From: Paracoccus aerius
Lineage (GTDB): Bacteria > Pseudomonadota > Alphaproteobacteria > Rhodobacterales > Rhodobacteraceae
Length of the DNA stretch: 44,088 bases
Assembly (NCBI RefSeq): GCF_014656455.1
Contig: NZ_BNCL01000020.1
Span: 14,183 to 58,270, forward strand
Direction: 5' to 3'
Shown here: positions 16,418-23,685 of the stretch, one piece after another
How positions within the stretch are numbered: the first letter of the stretch is position 1
Layout: each line of letters opens with the position of its first letter
Position numbers and translations under genes: made by a program
Notes under the pieces: generated by a model
What the model was told of the DNA's origin: nothing
Database searches by the model: none
What the model saw: only the letters and a program-made list of their open reading frames with translations

Positions 16418-16441
16418 GGCCCCCGCCGGCAGGCGGGGGCC
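16418..16441 (+). terminator. Intra-operon stem-loop after the substrate-binding-protein gene
   Basis: GGCCCCCGCC, loop GGCA, GGCGGGGGCC: a perfect 10-bp all-GC stem with a 4-base loop, nine bases after the receptor stop. No T-run follows, so it is not a classic terminator. It is more likely an mRNA 3' stabiliser or attenuator that raises receptor level relative to the permease and ATPase subunits downstream. Confidence 0.75.
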
Positions 16442-16470
16442 ACCGGCCGACCCCTGACAAGCGAGAGTCC

Positions 16471-17340
16471 ATGTCCAGCCTGATCCTGCCCGCCGTGCTC
16501 AGCGGCCTGACGATGGGGGCCATCTATGCGCTTGTCGCGCTTGGCCTGACCCTGATCTACGGTGTCCTGCACATCATCAACTTCGCCCATGGCAGCCTGC
16601 TGATGCTGGCGCTCTATGCGGCCTATTTCCTGTTCGTCCACATGGGCCTGGATCCTTATCTGGCGATCCCGATCCTGCTGCCGGCGTTCTTCTGCCTGGG
16701 CTATGTCCTGCAACGCTGGGTGATCGCCCCCATGAGCGGCGGGTCGGAACAGAACGTCCTGCTGGTGACGCTGGCGCTTGCGCTGATCATCGACAACCTG
16801 GCGCTTTACTTCTGGACGTCCAACACGCGCAGCGTGGACATCCCCTATGCCTATAACACCGTGGAGTTCCTGGGCGCCTATCTGCCGCTGGGCCGGGTGA
16901 TCGCCTTTTTCGCGGCCCTTGCCGCCGCGCCCCTGCTGTGGCTGTTCATGACCCGCACCCGCACCGGTTCCGCCATCCGCGCCGTCGCCATCGAAAAGCG
17001 CGGGGCCGAGATCGTGGGCATCGACGTGAACCACACCTATGCCATCTGCTTCGGCATCGGCACGGCCTGCGTGGCGCTTGCCGCCTGCCTGCTGCTGCCG
17101 ACCTTCTATGTGACGCCGCAGGTAGGCTACACCTTCGTGCTGGTGGCCTTTACCACCGTCGTCCTGGGCGGCATGGGCAGCCTGCCCGGCGCGCTGATCG
17201 CGGGGCTGCTGCTGGGGGTGATCGAATCCCTGTGCGGACTGTTCCTGGGCGAAAGCCTGGGCCAGATCGGGATCTTTGTCGCCTTTATCCTGATCCTGCT
17301 GTTCAAGCCCTCGGGCCTTCTGGGCAGGAGGGCCGCGTGA
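16471..17340 (+). CDS. HAAT ABC transporter permease, LivH type
   Basis: A 289-residue inner-membrane permease with about eight hydrophobic segments. The N-terminus (SSLILPAVLSGLTMGAIYAL, then LTLIYGVLHIINFAHG) is the standard LivH opening. The cytoplasmic coupling loop that contacts the ATPases is visible as RAVAIEKRGAEIVGIDV near residue 170, and VVLGGMGSLPGALIAGLLLG near 228 is also conserved. It pairs with the LivM-type permease, whose ATG overlaps its stop codon by one base. Substrate specificity comes mainly from the receptor, so the ligand cannot be deduced here. Confidence 0.95.
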   Translation: MSSLILPAVLSGLTMGAIYALVALGLTLIYGVLHIINFAHGSLLMLALYAAYFLFVHMGLDPYLAIPILLPAFFCLGYVLQRWVIAPMSGGSEQNVLLVTLALALIIDNLALYFWTSNTRSVDIPYAYNTVEFLGAYLPLGRVIAFFAALAAAPLLWLFMTRTRTGSAIRAVAIEKRGAEIVGIDVNHTYAICFGIGTACVALAACLLLPTFYVTPQVGYTFVLVAFTTVVLGGMGSLPGALIAGLLLGVIESLCGLFLGESLGQIGIFVAFILILLFKPSGLLGRRAA

Positions 17341-18317
17341 TGAAACCGCAATCGATGGGACAGGCAGTCCTAATCGGCCTGGCGCTGATCTATCTGGCCA
17401 GCCTCTACTTCATGTCCTCGCCCGTCTGGATGGGCTTCACCATCAACGCGCTGATCGTGGCGGTCGTGGCGCTTGCCTGGAACATCACCGGCGGCTTCGG
17501 GGGCATGGCGTCCTTCGGCCATGCCGCGATGTATGGGACCGGCGCCTATGCCTCGGCCATCCTTCAGGTGCAGTACGGCATCAATGCCTGGATCGCGTTT
17601 GCGGCCGGGATCGTGGCGGGTGCGGCCATGGGCGCCTTCATCGGCGCGCTTGCCTTCCGCTATGGCCTGAAGGGGTCGTATTTCGCGCTTGTCACGCTGG
17701 CCTTTGCCGAGGTGCTGCGGATCTGCGCGTCGTCATTCGCCATCACCGGCGGCGGCAGCGGCCTGCAGTTGCGCCTTGAACCGGGGCTGTCCACGCTGCA
17801 GTTCAACGAGCGCGCCGTGGTCTATACGATCCTGCTGGTGATCGTGGCCCTGGTCATGGCGCTGACCGCATGGCTGAAATATTCGCGCTTCGGCGCCTAT
17901 CTGATCGCCGTGCGCGAAAACGAGGATGCGGCCCGCGCCCTTGGCATCGACACCTATCGCATCAAGGTCAAGGCCATGGCGATTTCCGGCGCCTTCGCGG
18001 GGCTGGCGGGGGTGCTTTACCTGCAGGTCTGGCTGTTCATCGACAGCGCCGTCGTCTATGGCAGCGCCGTCTCGATTGAGGCGCTGATCGGCCCGATCAT
18101 CGGCGGCGCGGGCACCGTTTGGGGGCCGCTGATCGGCACCCTGGGCCTGCACCTGCTGGGCGAGGGCGCGAAACACCTGCTGCACAACGCGCCGGGCCTG
18201 AACTTCGTTCTTTACGCGGTGGTCCTGATCTGCGCGCTGCGTTTCCTGCCGCAGGGCCTGATGGGGCTTGCCGCGCGCATCGGCACCTTCCGCAAGAAGG
18301 ACGACGACAATGCTTGA
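17340..18317 (+). CDS. HAAT ABC transporter permease, LivM type
   Basis: The 325-residue second permease subunit. Family landmarks include WNITGGFGGMASFGHAAMYG near residues 47-66, the loop RENEDAARALGIDTYRIKVK near 195-214, and IGGAGTVWGPLIGT near 257. It is highly hydrophobic, with about ten membrane segments. The ATG used here lies in the LivH stop (GTGATGA); the open frame upstream is only a shadow of livH. The last eight bases overlap the first ATPase gene, so translation is coupled. Confidence 0.95.
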   Translation: MKPQSMGQAVLIGLALIYLASLYFMSSPVWMGFTINALIVAVVALAWNITGGFGGMASFGHAAMYGTGAYASAILQVQYGINAWIAFAAGIVAGAAMGAFIGALAFRYGLKGSYFALVTLAFAEVLRICASSFAITGGGSGLQLRLEPGLSTLQFNERAVVYTILLVIVALVMALTAWLKYSRFGAYLIAVRENEDAARALGIDTYRIKVKAMAISGAFAGLAGVLYLQVWLFIDSAVVYGSAVSIEALIGPIIGGAGTVWGPLIGTLGLHLLGEGAKHLLHNAPGLNFVLYAVVLICALRFLPQGLMGLAARIGTFRKKDDDNA

Positions 18318-19050
18318 GGTCCGCAACCTGTCCAAGAGCTTCGGCGGCCTGAAGGCGGTCAGCGATGCGTCCCTGGATGTGCCGGAAGGCGGCATCGTGG
18401 GCCTGCTGGGTCCGAATGGCGCGGGCAAGACCACCTGCTTCACCATGATCGCAGGCTTTACGAAGCCGGATCATGGCAGCGTCCGCTTCAACGGTCAGGA
18501 CGTTACCGGCCTGCCCCCGCACCGCATCTGCGCGATGGGCATGATCCGCACCTTCCAGATCGTGCAGCCCTTCGCGGGCCTGACGGTCCAGGAAAACATC
18601 GCGGTCGGCGCATACCTGCACCACCATGACCGGGCCGAGGCGATGGCCGTGGCGCGCCAGGTCGGCAAACGGCTGGGCATGGGGGCGATGCTGGATCGCC
18701 CCGCGTCGTCCCTGACCATCGCCGGTCGCAAGCGGCTGGAACTGGCCCGTGCGCTTGCCACCGGCGCGAAACTGCTGCTGCTGGACGAGGTGATGGCGGG
18801 CCTGATCCCGTCCGAAGTGTCGGAAATCGTCGGCATCATCCGCCAGATCCGCGACGAGGGGCATACCTTCCTGATGATCGAACACGTGATGCAGGCCGTG
18901 ATGAGCCTGGCCGAGACCGCCTATGTGCTGAACCACGGCAAGATGATCGCCCATGGCACGCCCCGCGAACTGGTCCAGGATCCCGGCGTGGTCGAGGCCT
19001 ATCTGGGCCACGGCGCCGCCGCCCGCCTGCAGGAGGGACACCATGCTTGA
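18310..19050 (+). CDS. HAAT ABC transporter ATP-binding protein, LivG type
   Basis: A 246-residue ATPase. Walker A is GPNGAGKTT near residue 36, the Q-loop is TFQIVQPF near 80, Walker B is LLLLDEVMAGL near 160, and the switch His is in MIEHVMQ near 190. The ABC signature is unusual: LTIAGRKRLELARAL, where family members normally have LSYGQQR or LPYGQQR. This may tune ATPase rate and does not by itself suggest inactivity. The start ATG sits in the octamer ATGCTTGA, which also contains the LivM stop. Confidence 0.95.
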   Translation: MLEVRNLSKSFGGLKAVSDASLDVPEGGIVGLLGPNGAGKTTCFTMIAGFTKPDHGSVRFNGQDVTGLPPHRICAMGMIRTFQIVQPFAGLTVQENIAVGAYLHHHDRAEAMAVARQVGKRLGMGAMLDRPASSLTIAGRKRLELARALATGAKLLLLDEVMAGLIPSEVSEIVGIIRQIRDEGHTFLMIEHVMQAVMSLAETAYVLNHGKMIAHGTPRELVQDPGVVEAYLGHGAAARLQEGHHA

Positions 19051-19744
19051 GATTTCCGGCATCCGCGCGGGCTATGGCTCCATGGCCGTGCTGCAGAGCA
19101 TCGACATGCGGGTCGAGGCAGGCGAGATCGTGGCCCTGCTGGGGTCGAACGGGGTGGGCAAGACCACGCTGAACAACGTCGTCTCGGGCTTCATCCGCCC
19201 CACGGCGGGCGAGGTGCGCTTTGACGGCACGCGCATCACCGGCATGAAGCCGCGCGACATCGTGGCGCTTGGCATCGCACAGGTGCCCGAAGGGCGCAAG
19301 ATCTTCCCCAACCTGTCGGTCGCGGAAAACCTGGAACTGGGTGCCTTTCGCCGTGCAACGGCCAACCGCAAGCAGAACTTCGACCGCATCTGCACGATCT
19401 TCCCGCGCCTGCGCGAACGGCTGGACCAGCTTGCGGGCACGCTGTCGGGGGGCGAACAGCAGATGCTGGCGATCGGGCGCGGCATGATGTCCGAACCCAA
19501 GCTGCTGATCCTGGACGAGCCGTCCCTGGGCTTGTCCCCCCTGATGGTCGAGGAGATGTTCGGCCTGATCGGGCGCATCAACGACGAAGGCTGCGCGGTG
19601 CTGCTGGTCGAACAGAACGTGATGCAGTCGCTGAACGTCGCAAGCCGGGCCTATGTGATCGAACAGGGCCATCTGGTGATGCAGGGGGATGCCGCCGGGA
19701 TGCTGGCCGACCCGCAGCTTCGCCAGGCCTATCTGGGTCTTTGA
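19043..19744 (+). CDS. HAAT ABC transporter ATP-binding protein, LivF type
   Basis: The second ATPase, 233 residues. Walker A is GSNGVGKTT near residue 34, the signature is LSGGEQQMLAIGRGMM near 136, Walker B is LLILDEPSLGL near 156, and VEQNV near 190 holds the conserved segment with Gln in place of the H-loop His, as is usual in LivF. The ATG is in the same ATGCTTGA octamer as the LivM/LivG junction, here overlapping the LivG stop by eight bases. It completes the five-gene importer. A 62-base gap with an imperfect GC hairpin precedes the lyase gene. Confidence 0.95.
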   Translation: MLEISGIRAGYGSMAVLQSIDMRVEAGEIVALLGSNGVGKTTLNNVVSGFIRPTAGEVRFDGTRITGMKPRDIVALGIAQVPEGRKIFPNLSVAENLELGAFRRATANRKQNFDRICTIFPRLRERLDQLAGTLSGGEQQMLAIGRGMMSEPKLLILDEPSLGLSPLMVEEMFGLIGRINDEGCAVLLVEQNVMQSLNVASRAYVIEQGHLVMQGDAAGMLADPQLRQAYLGL

Positions 19745-19806
19745 CGACCCGCCCGCCGGGCGCGCGTCGTCCGGCGGCACAACAGACGCAAACGGAGAAC
19801 GAAGAA

Positions 19807-20700
19807 ATGTCGCTGACACGCACGCGCCGCCTGCGCCAGGCCTTGGCGGGCGAACGGGCCGTCATGGCCCCAGGGGTGGTTGACGCCATGTATGCCCGCC
19901 TTGTCGCCGAGGCGGGATTCGAGGCCATGTACATGACCGGGGCCGGCACCTCGGCCACGCGTCTTGGCTATCCCGATGTGGGCCTGCTGACCATGACCGA
20001 GATGGTGGACAATGCCACCCGCATCGCCGATGCATCCGACCTGCCGTTGATCGCCGACGCCGACAACGGCTTCGGCGGGCCGCTGAACGTGCGCCGGGCG
20101 ATCCAGCTTTACGAACGCGGCGGGGTCGCGGCGGTCCACCTTGAGGACCAGGTGCTGCCCAAGCGCTGCGGCCACCTGTCGGGCAAGCAGCTGATCAGCG
20201 CGGAAGACATGGTCGCCAAGGTCAAGGCCGCCGTGGACGCCCGCGTGGACCCCGATTTCGTGGTCATCGCCCGCACCGACGCCCTGGCGCTGCACGGCCG
20301 CAACGCCGCCTTCGACCGGGCCGAGATGTATCGCGAGGCGGGCGCCGATGTGATCTTCATCGAAAGCCCCCTGCCCGACGACCTGCCGCACATCGCGCCG
20401 CGCTTTCCGGGCATCCCGCTGCTTTACAACATGGCGACCTCGGGCAAGACGCCGTTCCTGACGCGCTCGGAAATCGAGGCCTTGGGCTTCAAGCTGATCA
20501 TCTATCCCAACTGGCTGTTGCTGTCCGCCTGCGAAGCCGCGCGCCAGACGCTCGAGGTGCTGAAGCGCGAGGAAACCATCGCCTCGGTCGCCCCCCATGT
20601 GATGAGCTTCAAGCAGTTCTTCGACACCGCCCGCATGGCCGAGGTCCAGGAACTGGAAGCCCGCTACGGCACGCCGGAAAACAGCCGCACCGACTATTGA
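19807..20700 (+). CDS. Methylisocitrate-lyase-family C-C lyase (PrpB/dimethylmalate-lyase-like)
   Basis: This 297-residue TIM-barrel enzyme belongs to the isocitrate lyase/PEP mutase superfamily. Metal and substrate residues are visible in PLIADADNGFG near 80-90 and HLEDQ near 111-115. The catalytic loop KRCGH with Cys121 marks true C-C lyases (methylisocitrate and 2,3-dimethylmalate lyases) and is lacking in PEP mutases and oxaloacetate decarboxylases. It should cleave a 2-hydroxy-dicarboxylic or tricarboxylic acid to pyruvate or glyoxylate plus a smaller acid. Placement after a LeuCD-type hydratase matches the dmdAB-dml pairing known from nicotinate-fermenting clostridia. The start is supported by GGAG about nine bases upstream. 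Confidence 0.9.
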   Translation: MSLTRTRRLRQALAGERAVMAPGVVDAMYARLVAEAGFEAMYMTGAGTSATRLGYPDVGLLTMTEMVDNATRIADASDLPLIADADNGFGGPLNVRRAIQLYERGGVAAVHLEDQVLPKRCGHLSGKQLISAEDMVAKVKAAVDARVDPDFVVIARTDALALHGRNAAFDRAEMYREAGADVIFIESPLPDDLPHIAPRFPGIPLLYNMATSGKTPFLTRSEIEALGFKLIIYPNWLLLSACEAARQTLEVLKREETIASVAPHVMSFKQFFDTARMAEVQELEARYGTPENSRTDY

Positions 20701-20719
20701 CCAACGAAGGAAAGATCTG

Positions 20720-22120
20720 ATGGCCGTTCTGTCCGCCGCTGGCGTGGATTTCGATTTCGAGGTGCCGGTCGTGGTCGTCGGCGCGGGTGCCTGCGGCCTG
20801 GTCGCGGCGCTTGCCGCCCGCGACGCGGGACAGGAGGTGATGATCCTGGAACGCGACGACAATCCGCAAGGCTCGACCTCGCTGTCCGCCGGGCTGATCC
20901 CGGCGGCAGGCACAAGGCTGCAGCGCGAGGCCGGGATCGACGACGATCCCGACCTGTTCGCCGCCGACATCGTGGCCAAGACGCACGGCCATGCCCCGCA
21001 GGACATGGCGCTGCTGGCGGCAAGGATCTCGGGACCGATGATCGACTGGCTGATGGACAGCCACGGCGTGGGCTTTCGGCTGGTGACGGGCTTTCTTTAT
21101 CCCGGCCATTCGCGGATGCGGATGCACGGGCCGGACAGCCGCACCGGGGCCGACCTGGAACAGGCGCTGCTGTCGGCGGTGTCGCGGGCGGGCATCGACC
21201 TGCTGACCGGCGCCTCGGTCGAGGATCTGTTCGTGGATGGGACAGGCCGCGTGACCGGCGTCCGCTTCCGCCGCCCAGACGGCGCGATGGAAACGCTGGG
21301 TTGCAAGGCCCTGGTCCTGGCCTGTTGCGGCTTCGCGGGCGATGCGGACATGGTGCGCCGCCACATCCCGGAAATCGCCGATGCCGAATGCTGCGGGCAC
21401 CTGTCGAACACGGGCGACGCGGTGAAATGGGGCGCGGAATTGGGCGCGCAACTGGCCGACATGGGCGCGTATCAGGGCCACGGATCGGTCGCTCACCCGC
21501 ACGGGCTGCCGCTGACCTGGGCGGTCGTCACGCAGGGCGGCATCCTTGTCAACACGGACGGCCGCCGCTTTTCGAACGAGATGCGCGGCTATTCCGAACA
21601 CGGGGCCGAGGTCGCGGCGCAGCCCGGCCATGTTGCCTGGGACATCTTCGACGCCCGCTGCGAGGAAGCCGCGCTGGATTTCCACGACTATCGCGAGATC
21701 CGCAAGCTGGGCGCGGTGAAGTCCGCCGACACGGTCGAGGATCTGGCCGCCGCGACCGGCCTGCCGCTGGATGCGCTGCAGGCGGAACTCGACGGGATCT
21801 CCGCTGCAGCAGCCAACGGCACGCCCGACCGGCTGGGCCGCAGCTTCGCACCCGATCAGGTGCTGGCCCCGCCCTATCGCACGGTCAAGGTGAACGGCGC
21901 GCTGTTCCACACCCAGGGCGGTCTGGTCATCGACCACGACGCGCGGGTTTTGCGAACCGACGGCACGCCGCTGCCGAACCTGATGGCGGGGGGTGGCGCG
22001 GCGCGCGGCCTGTCCGGCGATTCCAACTATGGCTACCTGTCCGGCAACGGGCTGCTGTCGGCCACGGCCTTCGGGCGCCTGGCCGGCATCACCGCCGCGC
22101 GCATCGCGGCAGGGGGCTGA
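20720..22120 (+). CDS. Fumarate-reductase-like FAD flavoprotein
   Basis: A 466-residue soluble flavoprotein of the FAD_binding_2 family (fumarate reductase, tricarballylate dehydrogenase, 3-ketosteroid dehydrogenase). The FAD Rossmann motif VVVVGAGACGLVAALAA spans residues about 15-31, with the ribose-binding Glu in MILERDD near 43. The substrate-domain signature VNTDGRRFSNEM near 275 has the conserved Arg, and GGGAARGLSGDSNYGYLSGN near 423 closes the FAD site. There is no signal peptide, heme site or Fe-S motif, so it needs an external electron partner. In this pathway it could desaturate a substituted succinate to the maleate hydrated by LeuCD, or reduce such a product. An AAGGA site precedes the ATG. 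Confidence 0.88.
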   Translation: MAVLSAAGVDFDFEVPVVVVGAGACGLVAALAARDAGQEVMILERDDNPQGSTSLSAGLIPAAGTRLQREAGIDDDPDLFAADIVAKTHGHAPQDMALLAARISGPMIDWLMDSHGVGFRLVTGFLYPGHSRMRMHGPDSRTGADLEQALLSAVSRAGIDLLTGASVEDLFVDGTGRVTGVRFRRPDGAMETLGCKALVLACCGFAGDADMVRRHIPEIADAECCGHLSNTGDAVKWGAELGAQLADMGAYQGHGSVAHPHGLPLTWAVVTQGGILVNTDGRRFSNEMRGYSEHGAEVAAQPGHVAWDIFDARCEEAALDFHDYREIRKLGAVKSADTVEDLAAATGLPLDALQAELDGISAAAANGTPDRLGRSFAPDQVLAPPYRTVKVNGALFHTQGGLVIDHDARVLRTDGTPLPNLMAGGGAARGLSGDSNYGYLSGNGLLSATAFGRLAGITAARIAAGG

Positions 22121-22137
22121 GGCGAATGGAGAAGACG

Positions 22138-22911
22138 ATGAAGAACGTCCTGGTGATCGTCCCCTTCCCGATGGGCGACGAGGATCTGGCCCGACGGCAG
22201 GCGCAGATGGGTGCCGTGGACCTGGGTCCGGGGATCGAGTTCCATTACCGCCCGGTGCGCATCGGACCCAAGAACTATTCCAGCCAGCACGACATGGCGC
22301 TTGCCGACTTCTCGATCCTTGACGCGGGACTGGACGCGCAGGCGCAGGGGTTCGATGCCGTCTGCATCGACACCATGTCCGACAGCGGCATGGCGATGCT
22401 GCGGTCGGTGCTGGACATCCCGGTCATCGCACCGGGGCGGCACTCGATGCTGGTCGCGCAGATGCTGGGCGAGAAATTCTCGATCCTGATGATGTGGGAT
22501 CGCTGGAAGATGCTCTACACCAAGACCCTGGGCGAGTTGGGGATGGAGCACAAATGCGCCTCGATGCGGTCCATCGGCGTGACGCCCGACAACAAGGCGC
22601 TGCTGTCGGGGAAAGAGGATCAGGTCTTTCCGCTGCTGCTGGACGCCGCGCGCAAATGCATCGACAAGGACGGCGCCCAGGTGCTGATCCTGGGATCCAC
22701 CACCATGCACGAGGCGCATGACTGGCTGGCAAGCCGCCTGGACGTGCCGGTCATCAATCCCGGCCCGCTGACCTACATGCTGGCCTCGGTCGCGCTTGAC
22801 CTGGGGCTGACCCATTCCAAGGCCACCTGGCCCGCGCCGCTGGCGCCCAAGCACGCCATGATCCGCGCCATCGGCGCCGCCGGGGCCACCTTCCTGGAGG
22901 ACCGCGCATGA
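22138..22911 (+). CDS. Asp/Glu-racemase-family protein lacking both catalytic Cys, copy 1
   Basis: A 257-residue protein of the Asp/Glu/hydantoin racemase superfamily. The start beginning MKNVLVIVPF is aligned with the following paralogue and has GGAG upstream; an ATG four codons earlier is possible. The two half-sites where racemases carry Cys read DAVCIDTMSDSGM, with Thr79 at the position of the first Cys of hydantoin racemase (IACFDDPG), and LILGSTTM, with Ser187 at the position of the second (LGCAGM). A two-Cys proton-transfer mechanism is therefore excluded. Other superfamily members isomerise maleate or decarboxylate malonates. The gene overlaps the next by four bases (ATGA), so the two products may form one complex. 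Confidence 0.85.
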   Translation: MKNVLVIVPFPMGDEDLARRQAQMGAVDLGPGIEFHYRPVRIGPKNYSSQHDMALADFSILDAGLDAQAQGFDAVCIDTMSDSGMAMLRSVLDIPVIAPGRHSMLVAQMLGEKFSILMMWDRWKMLYTKTLGELGMEHKCASMRSIGVTPDNKALLSGKEDQVFPLLLDAARKCIDKDGAQVLILGSTTMHEAHDWLASRLDVPVINPGPLTYMLASVALDLGLTHSKATWPAPLAPKHAMIRAIGAAGATFLEDRA

Positions 22912-23684
22912 CCCGCATCCTTGTCATCGTCCCCTTCGCCCTTGACGCCGAGGGCATCCGCAACCGGGAGGCGCAGTCGGGTTACGTCCCCCTGCCCGCC
23001 GACTGGGAACTGACCTATCGCCCCGTCACCTGCGGACCCACCTCGTTCATGTCGCCCCACGACTGGGGGCTGATGGACATGGCGATCTTCGAGGCGGGCT
23101 GCACCGCCCAGGACGAAGGCTTCGACGCGGTCTGCATCGACACCATGTCGGACAGCGGCATGGTCATGCTGCGGTCCGTGCTGGACATTCCGGTGATAGG
23201 CGCGGGCAAGGCATCCATGCTGTATGCGCTGACCCTGGGCGGGCGGTTCTCGGTCCTGGCGCAATGGGAACCGGCCTTGCCGCGCTATCGCAAGGCGATC
23301 CGCGAATACGGCTTCGACCGGCAATGCGCATCCGTCCGCAGCTTCGATCAGCCGCCGGATTTCGCGAACCTGCTGGGCGGGAAAGAGGACCAGGTCTTCC
23401 CCCGGATGCGCGACGTCGCCATGCGCTGCATCGAGGAGGACGGGGCCGAGGTGATCTGCCTGGGGTCCATCACCATGCATCAGGCGGGCGAATACCTGGC
23501 CGCGAACCTGCCGGTTCCCGTGGTGAACCCCGGTCCCCTGACCTACAAGCTGGTCGAGACCTTTCTGGCGCTTGGCCTGCGCCATTGCCGCGCCGCATAC
23601 CCTGGGCCGGTCGAACCGCGCTTGGACATGCTGCGGGCGATGATGAAGGCGGGCGCGCAGGCCGAAGCCCAGGCAAAGGGCTGA
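22908..23684 (+). CDS. Asp/Glu-racemase-family protein lacking both catalytic Cys, copy 2
   Basis: A 258-residue paralogue, collinear with copy 1 for nearly its full length. The first active-site segment DAVCIDTMSDSGM is identical, with Thr79. The second reads CLGSITM with Ser187. Both share GGKEDQVFP or SGKEDQVFP near 158 and NPGPLTY near 216. Conservation of the altered residues in two diverged copies indicates selected function rather than decay. Copy 2 lacks the RHSM segment of copy 1 near residue 101, where it reads GKASM. It overlaps copy 1 by four bases and is followed one base later by the MmgE/PrpD gene. Hetero-oligomerisation is inferred from the coupling and not demonstrated. Confidence 0.85.
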   Translation: MTRILVIVPFALDAEGIRNREAQSGYVPLPADWELTYRPVTCGPTSFMSPHDWGLMDMAIFEAGCTAQDEGFDAVCIDTMSDSGMVMLRSVLDIPVIGAGKASMLYALTLGGRFSVLAQWEPALPRYRKAIREYGFDRQCASVRSFDQPPDFANLLGGKEDQVFPRMRDVAMRCIEEDGAEVICLGSITMHQAGEYLAANLPVPVVNPGPLTYKLVETFLALGLRHCRAAYPGPVEPRLDMLRAMMKAGAQAEAQAKG

Positions 23685-23685
23685 T

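Noticed and set aside
15162..16523. A 453-codon minus-strand frame, and similar long ones at 20609-21937 and 18097-19062
   Set aside because: These are shadows of the substrate-binding protein, the flavoprotein and LivG; no family motif is visible in any.
19748..19785. GC-rich hairpin between LivF and the lyase gene as a terminator
   Set aside because: The arms (CCGCCGG-like with CCGGCGG) leave an 11-base loop and there is no T-run; the genes on both sides read the same way and are probably co-transcribed.
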